Shown piece by piece: positions 1 through 9,536 of a DNA stretch of 64,000 nucleotides. Source of the stretch: Kluyvera georgiana ATCC 51603 (GTDB taxonomy: Bacteria > Pseudomonadota > Gammaproteobacteria > Enterobacterales > Enterobacteriaceae); NCBI RefSeq assembly GCF_001654985.1, contig NZ_LXEU01000015.1, positions 62,001 through 126,000 of the forward strand. Reading direction: 5' to 3'. Below the pieces are notes generated by a model, which saw only the letters and a list, made by a program, of their open reading frames with translations, did no database searches and had not been told where the DNA came from. Position 1 is the first letter of the stretch. Each line of letters starts with the position of its first letter. A program made the translations under genes and the position numbers.

Positions 1-111
1 ATAACCGTTGAGGCCGTTGTCGGCGCGATCCACCACAAATCCCGCTTCCGTCAGCCCCTTACACAGGTACTCCCCGGTTTTGACCTCGTCTTCCACCACC
101 AGAATTTTCAC
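1..111 (-). CDS. cusR: CusR-like copper/silver response regulator, N-terminal part (cut by window edge)
   Basis: Only the first 37 codons lie in the window. They read as an OmpR/PhoB-type receiver domain: the start KILVVEDE carries the acidic pocket, followed by [10 protein letters not shown] and [10 protein letters not shown], the pattern of CusR/PcoR/SilR. CusR is the cytoplasmic DNA-binding partner of the sensor kinase CusS and activates the periplasmic Cu/Ag efflux genes. The start is a GTG at 109-111, with an AGGAGG-like site (CCTCC on the plus strand at 116-120) just upstream and no better ATG. In E. coli cusR is directly divergent from cusC. Here a complete binding-protein gene of the same orientation lies between them and ends 90 bases upstream of this start. 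PcoR or SilR is possible on so little sequence, but the neighbouring cusCFBA favours CusR. Confidence 0.8.
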   Translation of the reverse strand, partial: MKILVVEDEVKTGEYLCKGLTEAGFVVDRADNGLNGY

Positions 112-201
112 GCGCCCTCCGTCGCCGCTGTGTGATGGGGCCATTCTAATGAGGAGTGGGGGATGACGGAAGAACCACGAGCGAAATACGCCTTGTCGGG
201 G

Positions 202-1488
202 TTACTCCGCCCACGCGTTTTGCCGCTTCAGCTCCGCGTTAACCTTGCCGTTGATCTCTTTGAGCATCGCTGGAATATCACCATCGCAGCTGGCGTAAAT
301 TTTGTTAAAGCCATCGGCGGTAATTTGCCGTACCGGGATCCAGTTGGGGATCTGCGGCATGTAACGACCGTTCTTCGCGTAAGTGTCGGCGAACACTTCC
401 CAACGTGGATCGTCATGATAATCTTTGATATTCAGCGTTTTGTTTACCGGCAGGCGGACGATCGGCATTGAGGTGCTGTCGGTTGCCATACCGATCTTCT
501 GGCCTTCCGGCGAGATCAGAAACTCAAGGAATTTCTTCGCCGCCGCTTTGCGCTGGCTGGTTTTCATCAGGAACGCGGTGGTCCCTTCCGCCATGGAGAT
601 CGCGCCGCCAGGGCCTGCCGGTGGCGGTACCACGGTGTAGGTTTCTTTACCCGGATCTTTATCAAACAGCGCAATATGGTACGGCCCGGAGGAATACATG
701 CCGGTTTGTCCGGAACGGAACGCGGTGTTGGCATCGGCGGTAGTGTGGTTGATTGCGCCCGGCTGCGCCAGCCCCTCGCACACCATGCCGCGCATAAATT
801 CCATGGCGGTGACCATCTCTTTGCTGTCGAGCGCGGCTTTAAATTTCCCCGGTTGGGTGGCGACTAAATAGTTCGCGCCCGACTGCCAGAGATACGAGGA
901 AGAGAATGAGCTGGCATAGCCGCGGGTGGTGGCCAGCGGCATGGTGAAACCGTAGGTATCGTTTTTACCGTTGCCGTCCGGGTCGTCGTGAGTAAAAGCC
1001 TGAGCCACTTTTTTCAGCTCATCCCAGTTGCTGGGCGCTTTCAGGTTAAGCTTGTTGAGCCAGTCCTGGCGAATAAACAGCGCGTAGGTGTGCGCTGAAG
1101 TGGGAACGCCGTAGTATTTACCGTCCGGCTGCTGAGCCGATTTCCAGGCCGCGTCGTAAATATCGCCGCCGCCTTTCAGCTCGCTCGGTTTAATTTCATC
1201 GACAATCCCCAGTTGCACCATCTGACCCACGATAATCGCGTCGTTGAAGACCACGTCCGGCAGCGCGTTGCCGGTTGCCGCGCGCGCCAGACGCTGGTCA
1301 AAGTCGGTCACGGCGTTGAAGTACTTGATGGAAATCCCGGTCTCTTTCTGGAACTGGTCGGCGAGCTTTTGATAAATCACTTTTGAATCATTGCTGGCAC
1401 GTATCCAGACGTCGAGCTGTTCGCTGAAGGCATTTTGTGAAAGGGCACATAACAAGGCTAAACCAAGCGCTTTTGTTCTGAATTTCAT
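202..1488 (-). CDS. Family 1 extracellular solute (sugar-type) binding protein of an ABC importer, orphan
   Basis: The 428-residue protein has a cleavable signal peptide (KFRTKALGLALLCALSQNAFS, cleavage near residue 22, no lipobox), so it should be a soluble periplasmic protein. The body is that of a family 1 solute-binding protein: an early LDVWIRAS strand, LPDVVFND near residue 78, GKYYGVPTS near 123, and a calcium-loop-like DPDGNGKND near 170. The closest functional analogues are glycerol-3-phosphate and sugar binding proteins; the ligand cannot be read from sequence. Its start has GGAG seven bases upstream. No permease or ATPase gene accompanies it. It lies between cusR and cusC, reads toward cusR and could be cotranscribed with it. 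The partner transporter may be elsewhere, or the gene may be a relic of a former ABC operon. Confidence 0.85.
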   Translation of the reverse strand: MKFRTKALGLALLCALSQNAFSEQLDVWIRASNDSKVIYQKLADQFQKETGISIKYFNAVTDFDQRLARAATGNALPDVVFNDAIIVGQMVQLGIVDEIKPSELKGGGDIYDAAWKSAQQPDGKYYGVPTSAHTYALFIRQDWLNKLNLKAPSNWDELKKVAQAFTHDDPDGNGKNDTYGFTMPLATTRGYASSFSSSYLWQSGANYLVATQPGKFKAALDSKEMVTAMEFMRGMVCEGLAQPGAINHTTADANTAFRSGQTGMYSSGPYHIALFDKDPGKETYTVVPPPAGPGGAISMAEGTTAFLMKTSQRKAAAKKFLEFLISPEGQKIGMATDSTSMPIVRLPVNKTLNIKDYHDDPRWEVFADTYAKNGRYMPQIPNWIPVRQITADGFNKIYASCDGDIPAMLKEINGKVNAELKRQNAWAE

Positions 1489-1897
1489 AGAGAGACTCCG
1501 GTTTTGCGATAGGTATTATTTTCATCCCTGAACAGAGGTAAGGATTGGTGAAAAGGAAAACGAAACGATGATAGGAGTGCTATTTGTATGAAACAACGTT
1601 CTATTATGGTTAACCGGTCAATATCGCGTCGTTATGCGGGCCATCTCACAGGGAAAATAAACGTAAATATTAGCGGTAAAATATAACCCGGTGAAAATGT
1701 TGATATTGCTGTTTTTCGGCAAGTAGCGCTGACCCTTAATCCGGCCATTAATTTGTGAGCGTTCTGGCATATTATGGATTAAATGTGATCGCGGTTAATT
1801 TCTCACCGCCGATATTCTCTTTTTTAAAGTTCGTAAAAACCGATTCATCTTTTCCGCGCGGAATTTCGCCGGGCGGATCACGTTATCCCCTGCCTTA
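1489..1897. other. Non-coding region between the binding-protein gene and the CusR box
   Basis: About 400 bases carry no convincing gene. The left part must hold the promoter of the minus-strand binding-protein gene, whose Shine-Dalgarno (CTCC on the plus strand) lies near 1496-1500. The rest is fairly AT-rich. A weak CRP-like half site (TTGTGAGCGTTC) occurs near 1753. I see no terminator, tRNA or repeat. Confidence 0.5.
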
Positions 1898-1915
1898 AAT
1901 GACAACTTTGTCATT
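1898..1915. promoter_or_regulatory. CusR box upstream of cusC
   Basis: The sequence AATGACAA-CT-TTGTCATT is a perfect 8-bp inverted repeat with a 2-base spacer. It matches the known CusR/PcoR 'copper box' half sites (TGACAA/TTGTCA). It lies 82 bases upstream of the cusC start, with a plausible -10 (TATCCT) directly after it. It should drive cusCFBA when CusR is phosphorylated. In the other direction it is 409 bases from the binding-protein start and about 1.8 kb from cusR. Confidence 0.85.
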
Positions 1916-1997
1916 ATCCTGTCAGGTTACCAACAGAGTCACTCCCGTAAGGTAGTCACCAGGCCAGCCCCTCTGATTCGGCCAAACAGGACGTGAC

Positions 1998-3380
1998 ATG
2001 TTGAAAGCAAAACCTTTAGCGCTGCTGATGGCGTTTATGCTGGCCGGATGTACCTCGCTGGCACCGGATTACCAGCAGCCCGAAAATATCGTTCCCCAAC
2101 AATTTTCGCTGTCTGCGGGCACGCTGGTGGCGACCGGCGGCAGCTGGCAGGAGACCGGCTGGCAAACCTTTTTTGTCGACCCGCAGGCAAAGCGGTTAAT
2201 CGACGTTGCGCTCCGTAACAACCGCGATCTGCGTATGGCGATGCTCAACGTTGAAGCCGCGCGTGCACAGTACAACGTGACCGATGCCGGGCGCTATCCT
2301 CAGTTGGATAGCGCCTCCAGCGCGAGCTATAAAGGCGACCTGCAGGGCCGCGACGCCACGGATAAAAGCTATGACGTAGGGCTGAACCTGAGCTACGAGC
2401 TGGACTTTTTCGGCAAGCTGAAAAACATGAGCGAAGCCGACAGGCAGAACGTATTCGCCAGCCAGGCGGCCCAGCGCGCCGCGCAGATTGTGGTGGTGAC
2501 CAACGTTTCGCAGGCCTATTTTAATCAGCGCCGCCTGGCCGCGCAGTTGGCCATTGCCAAAGAGACGCTGCGAAATTATCAGCGGTCTTACGGCTTCGTA
2601 GAGCAACAGCTGGTGACCGGCAGCACCAACGTGCTGGCTCTGGAGCAGGCGCGCGGCGTGATTGAAAGCACCCGCGCCGATATCGCTAAACGCGAAGGCG
2701 AGCTGGCGCAGGCTAACCATTTATTGCAGCAGCTGCTGGGGACCTACAGCACGCCGCTGAGCGACAGCGTGCAGAGTGACGCGCTGAACCCGCTACCGCT
2801 GCCGGCCAATCTACCGTCGACCATTCTGCTACAGCGCCCGGATATTATGGAGGCCGAGCACCAACTGCGTGCCGCGGACGCCAATATCGGCGTCGCCCGC
2901 GCGGCGTTCTTCCCTTCCATCACCCTGACCAGCGGCGTCTCGACCAGCAGCTCGGCGCTCTCCAGCCTGTTTAACGCGGCGAGCGGCATGTGGAGCTTTG
3001 TGCCGAAGGTTGACCTGCCGATTTTCAACGCCGGGCGTAATGAAGCCAATCTGGCGCTGGCAAGCGTGAAGCAGCGTCAGGCGGTGGTGACCTACGAGCA
3101 GAAGATTCAGGTGGCCTTTAAAGAGGTGGCGGACGCGCTCTCGCTGCGCGACAGCCTTCAGGGGCAATTCGTGGCCCAGCAGCGTTATTTAGCGTCGCTG
3201 CAAATTACCTTACAACGCGCGCGCGCGTTATATGCCAGCGGTGCGGTGAGCTATATCGAAGTGCTCGATGCCGAGCGTTCAATATTCGCCACGCAGCAGG
3301 CCATTCTCGATTTGATTTATTCCCAACAGGTCAACGAAATCAATTTATTCACCGCCCTTGGCGGCGGTTGGAAAGCCTAA
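1998..3380 (+). CDS. cusC: CusC, outer-membrane channel of the Cu(I)/Ag(I) efflux pump
   Basis: CusC is the TolC-type outer-membrane factor that completes the CusCBA tripartite pump and lets Cu(I) and Ag(I) leave the periplasm. The 460-residue protein is the length of E. coli CusC. It starts with a lipoprotein signal (LLMAFMLAGC, lipidated Cys18) and has the two OEP repeats of the family, with the long helical stretches rich in Ala, Gln and Leu. The second repeat holds LPSTILLQRPDIMEAEHQLRA near residue 280, typical of NodT/CusC factors. It is the first gene of cusCFBA, 82 bases after the CusR box. The cusF start follows the stop by 23 bases. Confidence 0.95.
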   Translation: MLKAKPLALLMAFMLAGCTSLAPDYQQPENIVPQQFSLSAGTLVATGGSWQETGWQTFFVDPQAKRLIDVALRNNRDLRMAMLNVEAARAQYNVTDAGRYPQLDSASSASYKGDLQGRDATDKSYDVGLNLSYELDFFGKLKNMSEADRQNVFASQAAQRAAQIVVVTNVSQAYFNQRRLAAQLAIAKETLRNYQRSYGFVEQQLVTGSTNVLALEQARGVIESTRADIAKREGELAQANHLLQQLLGTYSTPLSDSVQSDALNPLPLPANLPSTILLQRPDIMEAEHQLRAADANIGVARAAFFPSITLTSGVSTSSSALSSLFNAASGMWSFVPKVDLPIFNAGRNEANLALASVKQRQAVVTYEQKIQVAFKEVADALSLRDSLQGQFVAQQRYLASLQITLQRARALYASGAVSYIEVLDAERSIFATQQAILDLIYSQQVNEINLFTALGGGWKA

Positions 3381-3403
3381 CCCTTATTCAGGAGTCTTCA
3401 ATA

Positions 3404-3748
3404 ATGCGTCAATTTACTACTCTGCTCGGCGGTATTTTTATGGTCATGGCGATGAATGTTCAGGCGGCGGAAATGCAGCATGACGGGCATGGGCAAATGA
3501 TGGATATGAGCGCGAAACCGGCGGTGATTAAAGGCACCGGCATCGTGAAGTTGATTGATACCCAGGCGAAGAAAATCACCATTGAACATGAGGCGATCGC
3601 GGAAGTTAACTGGCCTGCGATGACCATGCGTTTTACCTACAGCGAACCGACGCCAGCGATTGAGCAGCTCAAAGAGGGCAGCCGCGTGGATTTCAGCTTC
3701 GTCCAGCAGGGGAATATCTCCCTTCTTCAGGATATTAAAACGCGCTGA
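3404..3748 (+). CDS. cusF: CusF, periplasmic Cu(I)/Ag(I) metallochaperone
   Basis: CusF is a small OB-fold protein that carries Cu(I) or Ag(I) to CusB. The 114-residue product has a signal peptide ending near AA|E23. A Met/His-rich stretch follows (EMQHDGHGQMMDM), then the CusF domain. The metal site is intact: His62 (IEHEA), Trp70 and Met73/Met75 (NWPAMTM), the Trp that caps the metal by a cation-pi contact. The start at 3404 is chosen over an in-frame upstream start at 3368 because AGGAG sits at 3390-3394 and the signal peptide begins here. The stop codon overlaps the cusB start (TGATG). Confidence 0.95.
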   Translation: MRQFTTLLGGIFMVMAMNVQAAEMQHDGHGQMMDMSAKPAVIKGTGIVKLIDTQAKKITIEHEAIAEVNWPAMTMRFTYSEPTPAIEQLKEGSRVDFSFVQQGNISLLQDIKTR

Positions 3749-4995
3749 TGGCCATGACAAAAACTCAATTAAAATATAGCGCGGCGATCGTCTGTAGTCT
3801 GCTGATTGGCGGGCTGGCAACGGCGGCGATAAGCCGCCTGACGGCCCCTGACGCGCAGGTTAAGGCCGAGCCAGCCGAGCGTAAAGTGCTCTACTGGTAC
3901 GATCCGATGAAGCCCGATGTGCGTTTCGATAAACCGGGCAAATCGCCGTTTATGGATATGGACCTGGTGGCCAAGTACGCCGATGAAGGGGGTGAGACTT
4001 CCACGAATGGCGTACGTATCGATCCCACTCAGGTGCACAATCTGGGCATGCGTACCGCGCCGGTGACGAAAGGGCGTCTGACCTACAGCCAGACGCTGCC
4101 GGCGAACGTCAGCTATAACGAATACCAGTTCGTTATTGTGCAAGCGCGCGCCGAAGGCTTTATCGAGAAGGTGTATCCGCTTACGGTCGGTGACAAGGTA
4201 CGCAAAGGCACGCCGCTGGTGGAAGTGACGATTCCATCGTGGGTGGAGGCGCAGAGCGAATATCTGCTGCTGGTCAGCTCCGGCGGTACGGCAACCCAGC
4301 TGGAGGGCGTGCTGGAACGGCTGCGTCTGGCGGGGATGCCGGAGTCGGACATCCAGCGGATGCGCACGACCCGCCGGGTACAAACGCGCTTTACTCTCAA
4401 CGCGCCGATTGACGGTGTGCTCACCGCCTTTAGTCTGAAAAGCGGAATGAACATCGCCAAAGATAACGTCGTGGCGCAGATACAGGGTATGGATCCGGTG
4501 TGGATCAGCGCCGCTGTACCGGAATCTACGGCCTGGCTGCTGAAGGATTCGACGCAGTTCAGGGTGGCGATCCCGGCCTATCCCGATAAAACCTTCCCGA
4601 TCCAGAAATGGTCCATTTTGCCCAGCGTCGATCAAACCACCCGTACCGTGCAGGTGCGTATGCAGGTTAACAACCCGGACGAACTGCTGAAGCCGGGGAT
4701 GAATGCCTACCTGAAGCTGAACACGCAAAGCGACGAAATGCTGCTGATTCCATCGCAGGCGGTGATCGATACCGGCGATGAACAGCGGGTGATTACCGTG
4801 GCCAGCAACGGTGAATTTGTGCCGAAGAAAATTCAGGTGCTGCATGCGTCACAGCAGCAGACGGGCGTGGCCAGCGGCCTGGCGGAAGGAGAGTCGGTGG
4901 TGCTGAACGGGCTGTTCCTGATTGACTCCGAAGCCAATATCAGCGGCGCGTTGGATCGTATGCGGCATACCGCTGACCCTCATGCCGGGCATTAA
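3748..4995 (+). CDS. cusB: CusB, periplasmic adaptor of the Cu/Ag efflux pump
   Basis: CusB is the membrane-fusion protein that links CusA to CusC and takes metal from CusF. The 415-residue product has an N-terminal membrane anchor or signal (residues about 8-27). The metal-binding N-terminal region keeps its methionines: YWYDPM near residue 49 and FMDMDL near 64-66. Barrel-sandwich and helical-hairpin segments follow, and the C terminus is His-containing (ADPHAGH). The start ATG overlaps the cusF stop codon, so translation is probably coupled; a second ATG two codons later is an alternative. cusA begins ten bases after its stop. Confidence 0.95.
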   Translation: MAMTKTQLKYSAAIVCSLLIGGLATAAISRLTAPDAQVKAEPAERKVLYWYDPMKPDVRFDKPGKSPFMDMDLVAKYADEGGETSTNGVRIDPTQVHNLGMRTAPVTKGRLTYSQTLPANVSYNEYQFVIVQARAEGFIEKVYPLTVGDKVRKGTPLVEVTIPSWVEAQSEYLLLVSSGGTATQLEGVLERLRLAGMPESDIQRMRTTRRVQTRFTLNAPIDGVLTAFSLKSGMNIAKDNVVAQIQGMDPVWISAAVPESTAWLLKDSTQFRVAIPAYPDKTFPIQKWSILPSVDQTTRTVQVRMQVNNPDELLKPGMNAYLKLNTQSDEMLLIPSQAVIDTGDEQRVITVASNGEFVPKKIQVLHASQQQTGVASGLAEGESVVLNGLFLIDSEANISGALDRMRHTADPHAGH

Positions 4996-5005
4996 GGAGA
5001 CGGTG

Positions 5006-8000
5006 ATGATTGAATGGATTATCCGGCGTTCGGTCGCCAACCGTTTTCTGGTGATGATGGGGGTACTGTTTCTCAGCGTCTGGGGCGGCTGGACGATCGT
5101 CAATACGCCGGTGGATGCGCTGCCGGATCTCTCTGATGTTCAGGTGATTGTCAAAACCAGCTATCCGGGACAGGCGCCGCAGATTGTGGAAAATCAGGTC
5201 ACCTACCCGCTGACCACCACCATGCTGTCCGTGCCGGGGGCGAAGACCGTGCGCGGCTTCTCACAGTTCGGCGATTCCTACGTGTACGTCATTTTTGAAG
5301 ACGGGACGGATCTGTACTGGGCGCGATCGCGCGTGCTGGAGTACCTCAATCAGGTGCAGGGTAAGCTGCCGCAGGGCGTCAGCTCCGAGATTGGGCCGGA
5401 CGCCACCGGCGTCGGCTGGATCTTTGAGTACGCGCTGGTGGACAAAAGCGGCAAGCACGATCTCGCCGAGCTGCGTTCGTTGCAGGACTGGTTCCTGAAG
5501 TACGAGCTGAAAACCATCCCTAACGTTGCCGAAGTGGCGTCTGTGGGCGGCGTGGTGAAGCAGTATCAGGTGCAGGTCGACCCGATGAAGCTCGCCCAAT
5601 ACGGCATCAGTCTTGGAGAGGTTAAGCAGGCGCTCAGCACCTCGAATCAGGAAGCGGGCGGTTCATCGGTTGAAATCGCCGAAGCGGAATACATGGTGCG
5701 CGCCACCGGCTACCTGAAAAGCCTGGAAGACTTTAACCATATCGTCCTGAAAGCCGGGGATAACGGCGTACCGATCTATCTGAAAGATGTCGCGCGGGTA
5801 CAGATTGGCCCGGAAATGCGCCGCGGTATCGCCGAACTGAACGGCGAAGGTGAAGTGGCGGGCGGCGTGGTGCTGCTGCGTTCTGGTAAGAATGCTCGTG
5901 AAGTGATTACGGCGGTGAAAGAGAAGCTCGCCACGCTGCAAAAAAGCCTGCCGGAAGGCGTTGAAGTCGTCACGACCTACGACCGCAGCCAGCTGATTGA
6001 CCGCGCGATCGATAACCTGCGTTCAAAGCTGATTGAAGAATTTATCGTGGTGGCGGTGGTTTGCGCGCTGTTTCTCTGGCACGTGCGTTCGGCGCTGGTG
6101 GCGATCGTCTCGCTGCCGCTGGGGCTGTGCATTGCCTTTATCGTCATGCACTTCCAGGGGCTGAACGCTAACATCATGTCGCTTGGCGGCATCGCTATCG
6201 CGGTAGGGGCGATGGTGGACGCGGCGATCGTGATGATTGAAAACGCCCACAAGCGGCTGGAGCACTGGCAGGAAGCGCATCCCGATGAACCAATGGACAA
6301 CGCCACGCGCTGGAAAGAGATTACCGATGCGGCGGTCGAGGTGGGGCCGGCGCTGTTTATCAGCCTGCTGATTATCACCCTGTCGTTTATTCCCATCTTT
6401 ACGCTGGAAGGCCAGGAAGGGCGACTGTTTGGCCCGCTGGCGTTTACCAAAACCTACGCCATGGCCGGGGCGGCGGCGCTGGCGATTGTGGTGATTCCGA
6501 TCCTGATGGGGTTCTGGATTAAGGGGAAAATTCCGGCAGAATCGCGCAACCCGTTAAACCGTTTTCTGATTGCCCTTTATCACCCGCTGCTGCTGAAGGT
6601 GCTGAAGTGGCCGAAGCTGACGCTGCTGGTCGCCGTGCTGTCGATGTTTACCGTTATCTGGCCGCTGAGCAAGGTGGGCGGCGAGTTTCTGCCGAAGATC
6701 AACGAAGGCGATCTGCTGTATATGCCCTCGACGCTGCCGGGTATCTCGCCGGGGCAGGCGGCGGTGTTGCTACAGCAAACCGACAAGTTGATTAAAACGG
6801 TGCCGGAGGTGGCGTCGGTGTTTGGCAAAGCCGGGAAAGCGGAAACCGCAACCGACTCCGCGCCGCTGGAGATGATTGAAACCACCATCCAGCTCAAGCC
6901 GCAGGACCAGTGGCGGCCAGGGATGACCCTCGACAAAATCATCGATGAGCTGGATGCCACCGTGCGTCTGCCGGGGCTGGCGAACCTGTGGGTGCCGCCG
7001 ATTCGTAACCGCATTGATATGCTCTCGACCGGTATCAAAAGCCCGATTGGCATTAAAGTTTCGGGCACTTCGTTGGCAGACATCGACGACGCGGCGCAGC
7101 GCATTGAAACCGTGGCGAAAACGGTGCCCGGCGTTGTCTCCGCACTGGCGGAGCGGCTGGAAGGCGGGCGCTATATCGATGTCGATATTGACCGGCAGAA
7201 AGCCGCACGTTACGGCATGACCGTGGGCGATGTGCAGCTGTTCGTTTCGTCGGCGATTGGCGGAGCGATGGTGGGCGAAACCGTCGAGGGGGTAGCGCGT
7301 TACCCGATCAACATTCGCTACCCGCAAGGTTTCCGCGACGGCCCGACGGCCTTACGCCAGCTGCCAATTCTGACGCCCGCCAGGCAGCAGATCACGCTGG
7401 GCGACGTGGCGAAAGTCCAGGTGGTATCCGGGCCGACGATGCTGAAAACGGAAAACGCCCGCCCGGCGAGCTGGATCTACATCGACGCGCGCGACCGCGA
7501 TATGGTTTCGGTGGTGCATGACCTGCAAACGGCCATTAGCCAGAATGTGATCCTGAAGCCAGGCACCAGCGTGGCCTTCTCCGGGCAGTTTGAACTGCTG
7601 GAGCACGCCAATAAGAAGCTCAAGTTGATGGTGCCAATGACGGTAATGATTATCTTCATTCTGCTCTATCTGGCTTTCCGTCGGGCGGAGGAAGCGGTGC
7701 TGATTCTGATGAGCCTGCCGTTTGCGCTGGTGGGTGGGATCTGGTTCCTCTACTGGCAGGCGTTTCATATGTCGGTGGCGACCGGTACCGGGTTTATCGC
7801 TCTGGCCGGGGTCGCCGCGGAGTTTGGCGTGGTGATGCTGATGTATTTGCGCCACGCCGTTGAGGCCGATCCTAAGCTCCAGCGCGCGGAAACCTTCACC
7901 GAGCAGGGGCTGGACGACGCGCTGTATCACGGTGCGGTGCTGCGCGTGCGGCCAAAAGCAATGACCGTCGCCGTGATTATTGCCGGGTTATTGCCCATAC

Positions 8001-8149
8001 TGTGGGGGACGGGCGCGGGCTCAGAAGTGATGAGCCGTATTGCCGCGCCGATGATTGGCGGGATGATTACCGCGCCGCTGCTGTCGTTGTTTATCATTCC
8101 GGCTGCCTATAAATTGATATGGCTGTATCGCCACAAACGCAGCCGATAA
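5006..8149 (+). CDS. cusA: CusA, RND-type Cu(I)/Ag(I) efflux transporter
   Basis: CusA is the proton-driven inner-membrane pump of the heavy-metal RND family. With the ATG at 5006 (AAGGAG at 4994-4999) it has 1047 residues, the length of E. coli CusA. The three methionines that bind Cu(I)/Ag(I) in E. coli fall at exactly the same numbers: Met573 in LLYMPS, Met623 in PLEMIE and Met672 in RIDMLS. The RND layout is clear: TM1 near residues 14-35, a first periplasmic loop, TM2-6 with [24 protein letters not shown] near 400, a second loop, then TM8-12. A longer reading from 4922 only reads through the end of cusB and is rejected. A BIME follows the stop. Confidence 0.97.
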   Translation: MIEWIIRRSVANRFLVMMGVLFLSVWGGWTIVNTPVDALPDLSDVQVIVKTSYPGQAPQIVENQVTYPLTTTMLSVPGAKTVRGFSQFGDSYVYVIFEDGTDLYWARSRVLEYLNQVQGKLPQGVSSEIGPDATGVGWIFEYALVDKSGKHDLAELRSLQDWFLKYELKTIPNVAEVASVGGVVKQYQVQVDPMKLAQYGISLGEVKQALSTSNQEAGGSSVEIAEAEYMVRATGYLKSLEDFNHIVLKAGDNGVPIYLKDVARVQIGPEMRRGIAELNGEGEVAGGVVLLRSGKNAREVITAVKEKLATLQKSLPEGVEVVTTYDRSQLIDRAIDNLRSKLIEEFIVVAVVCALFLWHVRSALVAIVSLPLGLCIAFIVMHFQGLNANIMSLGGIAIAVGAMVDAAIVMIENAHKRLEHWQEAHPDEPMDNATRWKEITDAAVEVGPALFISLLIITLSFIPIFTLEGQEGRLFGPLAFTKTYAMAGAAALAIVVIPILMGFWIKGKIPAESRNPLNRFLIALYHPLLLKVLKWPKLTLLVAVLSMFTVIWPLSKVGGEFLPKINEGDLLYMPSTLPGISPGQAAVLLQQTDKLIKTVPEVASVFGKAGKAETATDSAPLEMIETTIQLKPQDQWRPGMTLDKIIDELDATVRLPGLANLWVPPIRNRIDMLSTGIKSPIGIKVSGTSLADIDDAAQRIETVAKTVPGVVSALAERLEGGRYIDVDIDRQKAARYGMTVGDVQLFVSSAIGGAMVGETVEGVARYPINIRYPQGFRDGPTALRQLPILTPARQQITLGDVAKVQVVSGPTMLKTENARPASWIYIDARDRDMVSVVHDLQTAISQNVILKPGTSVAFSGQFELLEHANKKLKLMVPMTVMIIFILLYLAFRRAEEAVLILMSLPFALVGGIWFLYWQAFHMSVATGTGFIALAGVAAEFGVVMLMYLRHAVEADPKLQRAETFTEQGLDDALYHGAVLRVRPKAMTVAVIIAGLLPILWGTGAGSEVMSRIAAPMIGGMITAPLLSLFIIPAAYKLIWLYRHKRSR

Positions 8150-8163
8150 GGTGTGCGGTTGAC

Positions 8164-8251
8164 GCGCGTAGGCCTGATAAGCGCAGCGCCATCAGGCAAT
8201 CACGGAGCACATTGCCGGATGGCGGCGTAAACGCCTTATCCGGCCTACGCG
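8164..8251. repeat. BIME (two inverted REP units) between cusA and yraR
   Basis: Two REP units face each other. The first runs from GTAGGCCTGATAAGCG to CGCCATCAGGCA; the second from TTGCCGGATGGCGGCG to TTATCCGGCCTACG. This is the standard enteric intergenic palindrome that stabilises upstream mRNA ends and binds gyrase or IHF. It sits directly after the cus operon. Confidence 0.92.
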
Positions 8252-8290
8252 CGGTGAACCCTTCGATATCAGGGGAATAGGGAGACCCTT

Positions 8291-8929
8291 ATGCATCACG
8301 TCCTCATTACCGGTGCCACTGGCCTTGTTGGTGGGCACTTACTTAATCTGCTGCGCCGCGAGGCGCAGGTGGAATCGATCGTTGCGCCTACGCGCCATCC
8401 GCTGGAGCACGCATTCGGCATTGAGAATCCGCATGACCCGGATCTCAGTGCCGCGCTCGCGCAGGTCACCTCACCCATCGATAGCGTATTTTGCTGCCTT
8501 GGCACCACGATACGCGATGCGGGCTCAAAGGCCGCGTTCAGCCATGTCGACTACGATCTGGTGTTGGAAACGGCTCAGACCGGTTTACGCCTTGGCGCGC
8601 AGCAGCTGCTGGTGGTGAGCGCGATGGGGGCAAACGCGAATTCACCGTTTTTCTATAACCGTGTGAAAGGTCAGATGGAATCGGCGCTGATTGAACAAGG
8701 CTGGCCGCGGCTCACCCTGGCTCGCCCTTCAATGCTGCTGGGCGAACGCGGTACGCCGCGCTTAAACGAGCGCCTGTTGGCACCGCTGTTTAGTTTGCTG
8801 CCGGGAAACTGGAAGTCGATTGCAGCACTGGATGTGGCGAAAGCCATGCTGAGCACGGCAAAGAATCCGGGCGTATCCCCGGTGACAATTTTGTCGTCGC
8901 GTCAGCTAAGAGAAATGGCCCGACAGTGA
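8291..8929 (+). CDS. yraR: YraR, NAD(P)-binding (atypical SDR) protein of unknown function
   Basis: The 212-residue protein has a Rossmann fold beginning at residue 4 with the dinucleotide motif [10 protein letters not shown]. This is followed by FCCLGTT near 74, the short stretch [18 protein letters not shown] near 117-134 with the Tyr-x-x-x-Lys pair (YNRVKG), and [10 protein letters not shown] near 147. It resembles TIP30/HTATIP2-like atypical short-chain dehydrogenases. Its substrate is unknown. The start has GGGAGA six bases upstream. It converges on dolP, with its stop inside a hairpin. Confidence 0.88.
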   Translation: MHHVLITGATGLVGGHLLNLLRREAQVESIVAPTRHPLEHAFGIENPHDPDLSAALAQVTSPIDSVFCCLGTTIRDAGSKAAFSHVDYDLVLETAQTGLRLGAQQLLVVSAMGANANSPFFYNRVKGQMESALIEQGWPRLTLARPSMLLGERGTPRLNERLLAPLFSLLPGNWKSIAALDVAKAMLSTAKNPGVSPVTILSSRQLREMARQ

Positions 8930-8943
8930 ATTCGCCGGGCCAT
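8915..8943. terminator. Hairpin between convergent yraR and dolP
   Basis: ATGGCCCG (8915-8922) pairs with CGGGCCAT (8936-8943), an 8-bp perfect stem whose loop contains the yraR stop codon. There is no strong T run on either side. It may act as a weak bidirectional terminator or a 3'-end stabiliser. Confidence 0.5.
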
Positions 8944-8951
8944 GGTGCGGA

Positions 8952-9527
8952 TTACTGAATGTAGGTAAACGCGGTGGTAACGCGCTTCACGCCGCTCACG
9001 CGGCTGGCGATATCGGCCGCGGCTTTGCCTTCACGGTCGGTCACCAGGCCCATCAGGAACACTTCACCGTTCTCAGTGGTGGCCTTCACGTTCGAGGATT
9101 TCACCTGATCGCTGGTCAACAGCTGCGAGCGGACTTTGGTGGTTATCCAGGTGTCTGACGAAGAGGTGCCCAGGCTAATCGGCTGGCCCTGACGGACCTC
9201 GTTAAACACTTCGGTGGCCCCATCAACGCCAACGGCAATCTGCTTCGCGCGGGTCGCGAGGCTGAGGTCTGGCGCCTGACCGGTCAGCAGCACTTTGCCC
9301 TGATATGCGGTCACGTTGATACGCGCTTCTTTCTTAATCTGTTCATCCTTCGACAATGCGCTGTTGACGCGAACTTCCAGCGTGCTGTCGTCCACCTGAG
9401 TTCCCACCGTGCGCGGGTCTGTTGCGGCTTTGGTCCCCACTGCCGCGGTGCCAACAACGGCGGCGGCAATGCATCCCTGGAGCAGCAGTGCGGAAATAAG
9501 GACCGCGAGGGTCGAAATTACCTTCAT
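8952..9527 (-). CDS. dolP: DolP, outer-membrane lipoprotein with two BON domains
   Basis: DolP (formerly YraP) is a 191-residue outer-membrane lipoprotein that binds anionic phospholipid at division sites and supports envelope integrity, including regulation of septal amidase activation and BAM. The lipobox LLLQGC puts the lipidated residue at Cys19. Two BON domains follow: the first near residues 45-112 (LEVRVNSALS, VLLTGQAPD), the second near 120-190 (WITTKVRSQL, EVFLMGLVTD). It lies nine bases downstream of diaA on the same strand. The K-12 gene is under sigma-E control; I did not identify that promoter here. Confidence 0.95.
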   Translation of the reverse strand: MKVISTLAVLISALLLQGCIAAAVVGTAAVGTKAATDPRTVGTQVDDSTLEVRVNSALSKDEQIKKEARINVTAYQGKVLLTGQAPDLSLATRAKQIAVGVDGATEVFNEVRQGQPISLGTSSSDTWITTKVRSQLLTSDQVKSSNVKATTENGEVFLMGLVTDREGKAAADIASRVSGVKRVTTAFTYIQ

Positions 9528-9536
9528 GTGTTCTCC

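Noticed and set aside
3769..4845. 358-codon open frame antisense to cusB
   Set aside because: It lies fully opposite a gene with all expected CusB motifs, and its His/Arg/Gln-rich translation has no domain. GC-rich third positions commonly leave such antisense frames open.
8164..8251. CRISPR-like repeat
   Set aside because: The palindromes here and at 13558, 37283 and 50259 are single REP/BIME units without regularly spaced direct repeats or spacers.
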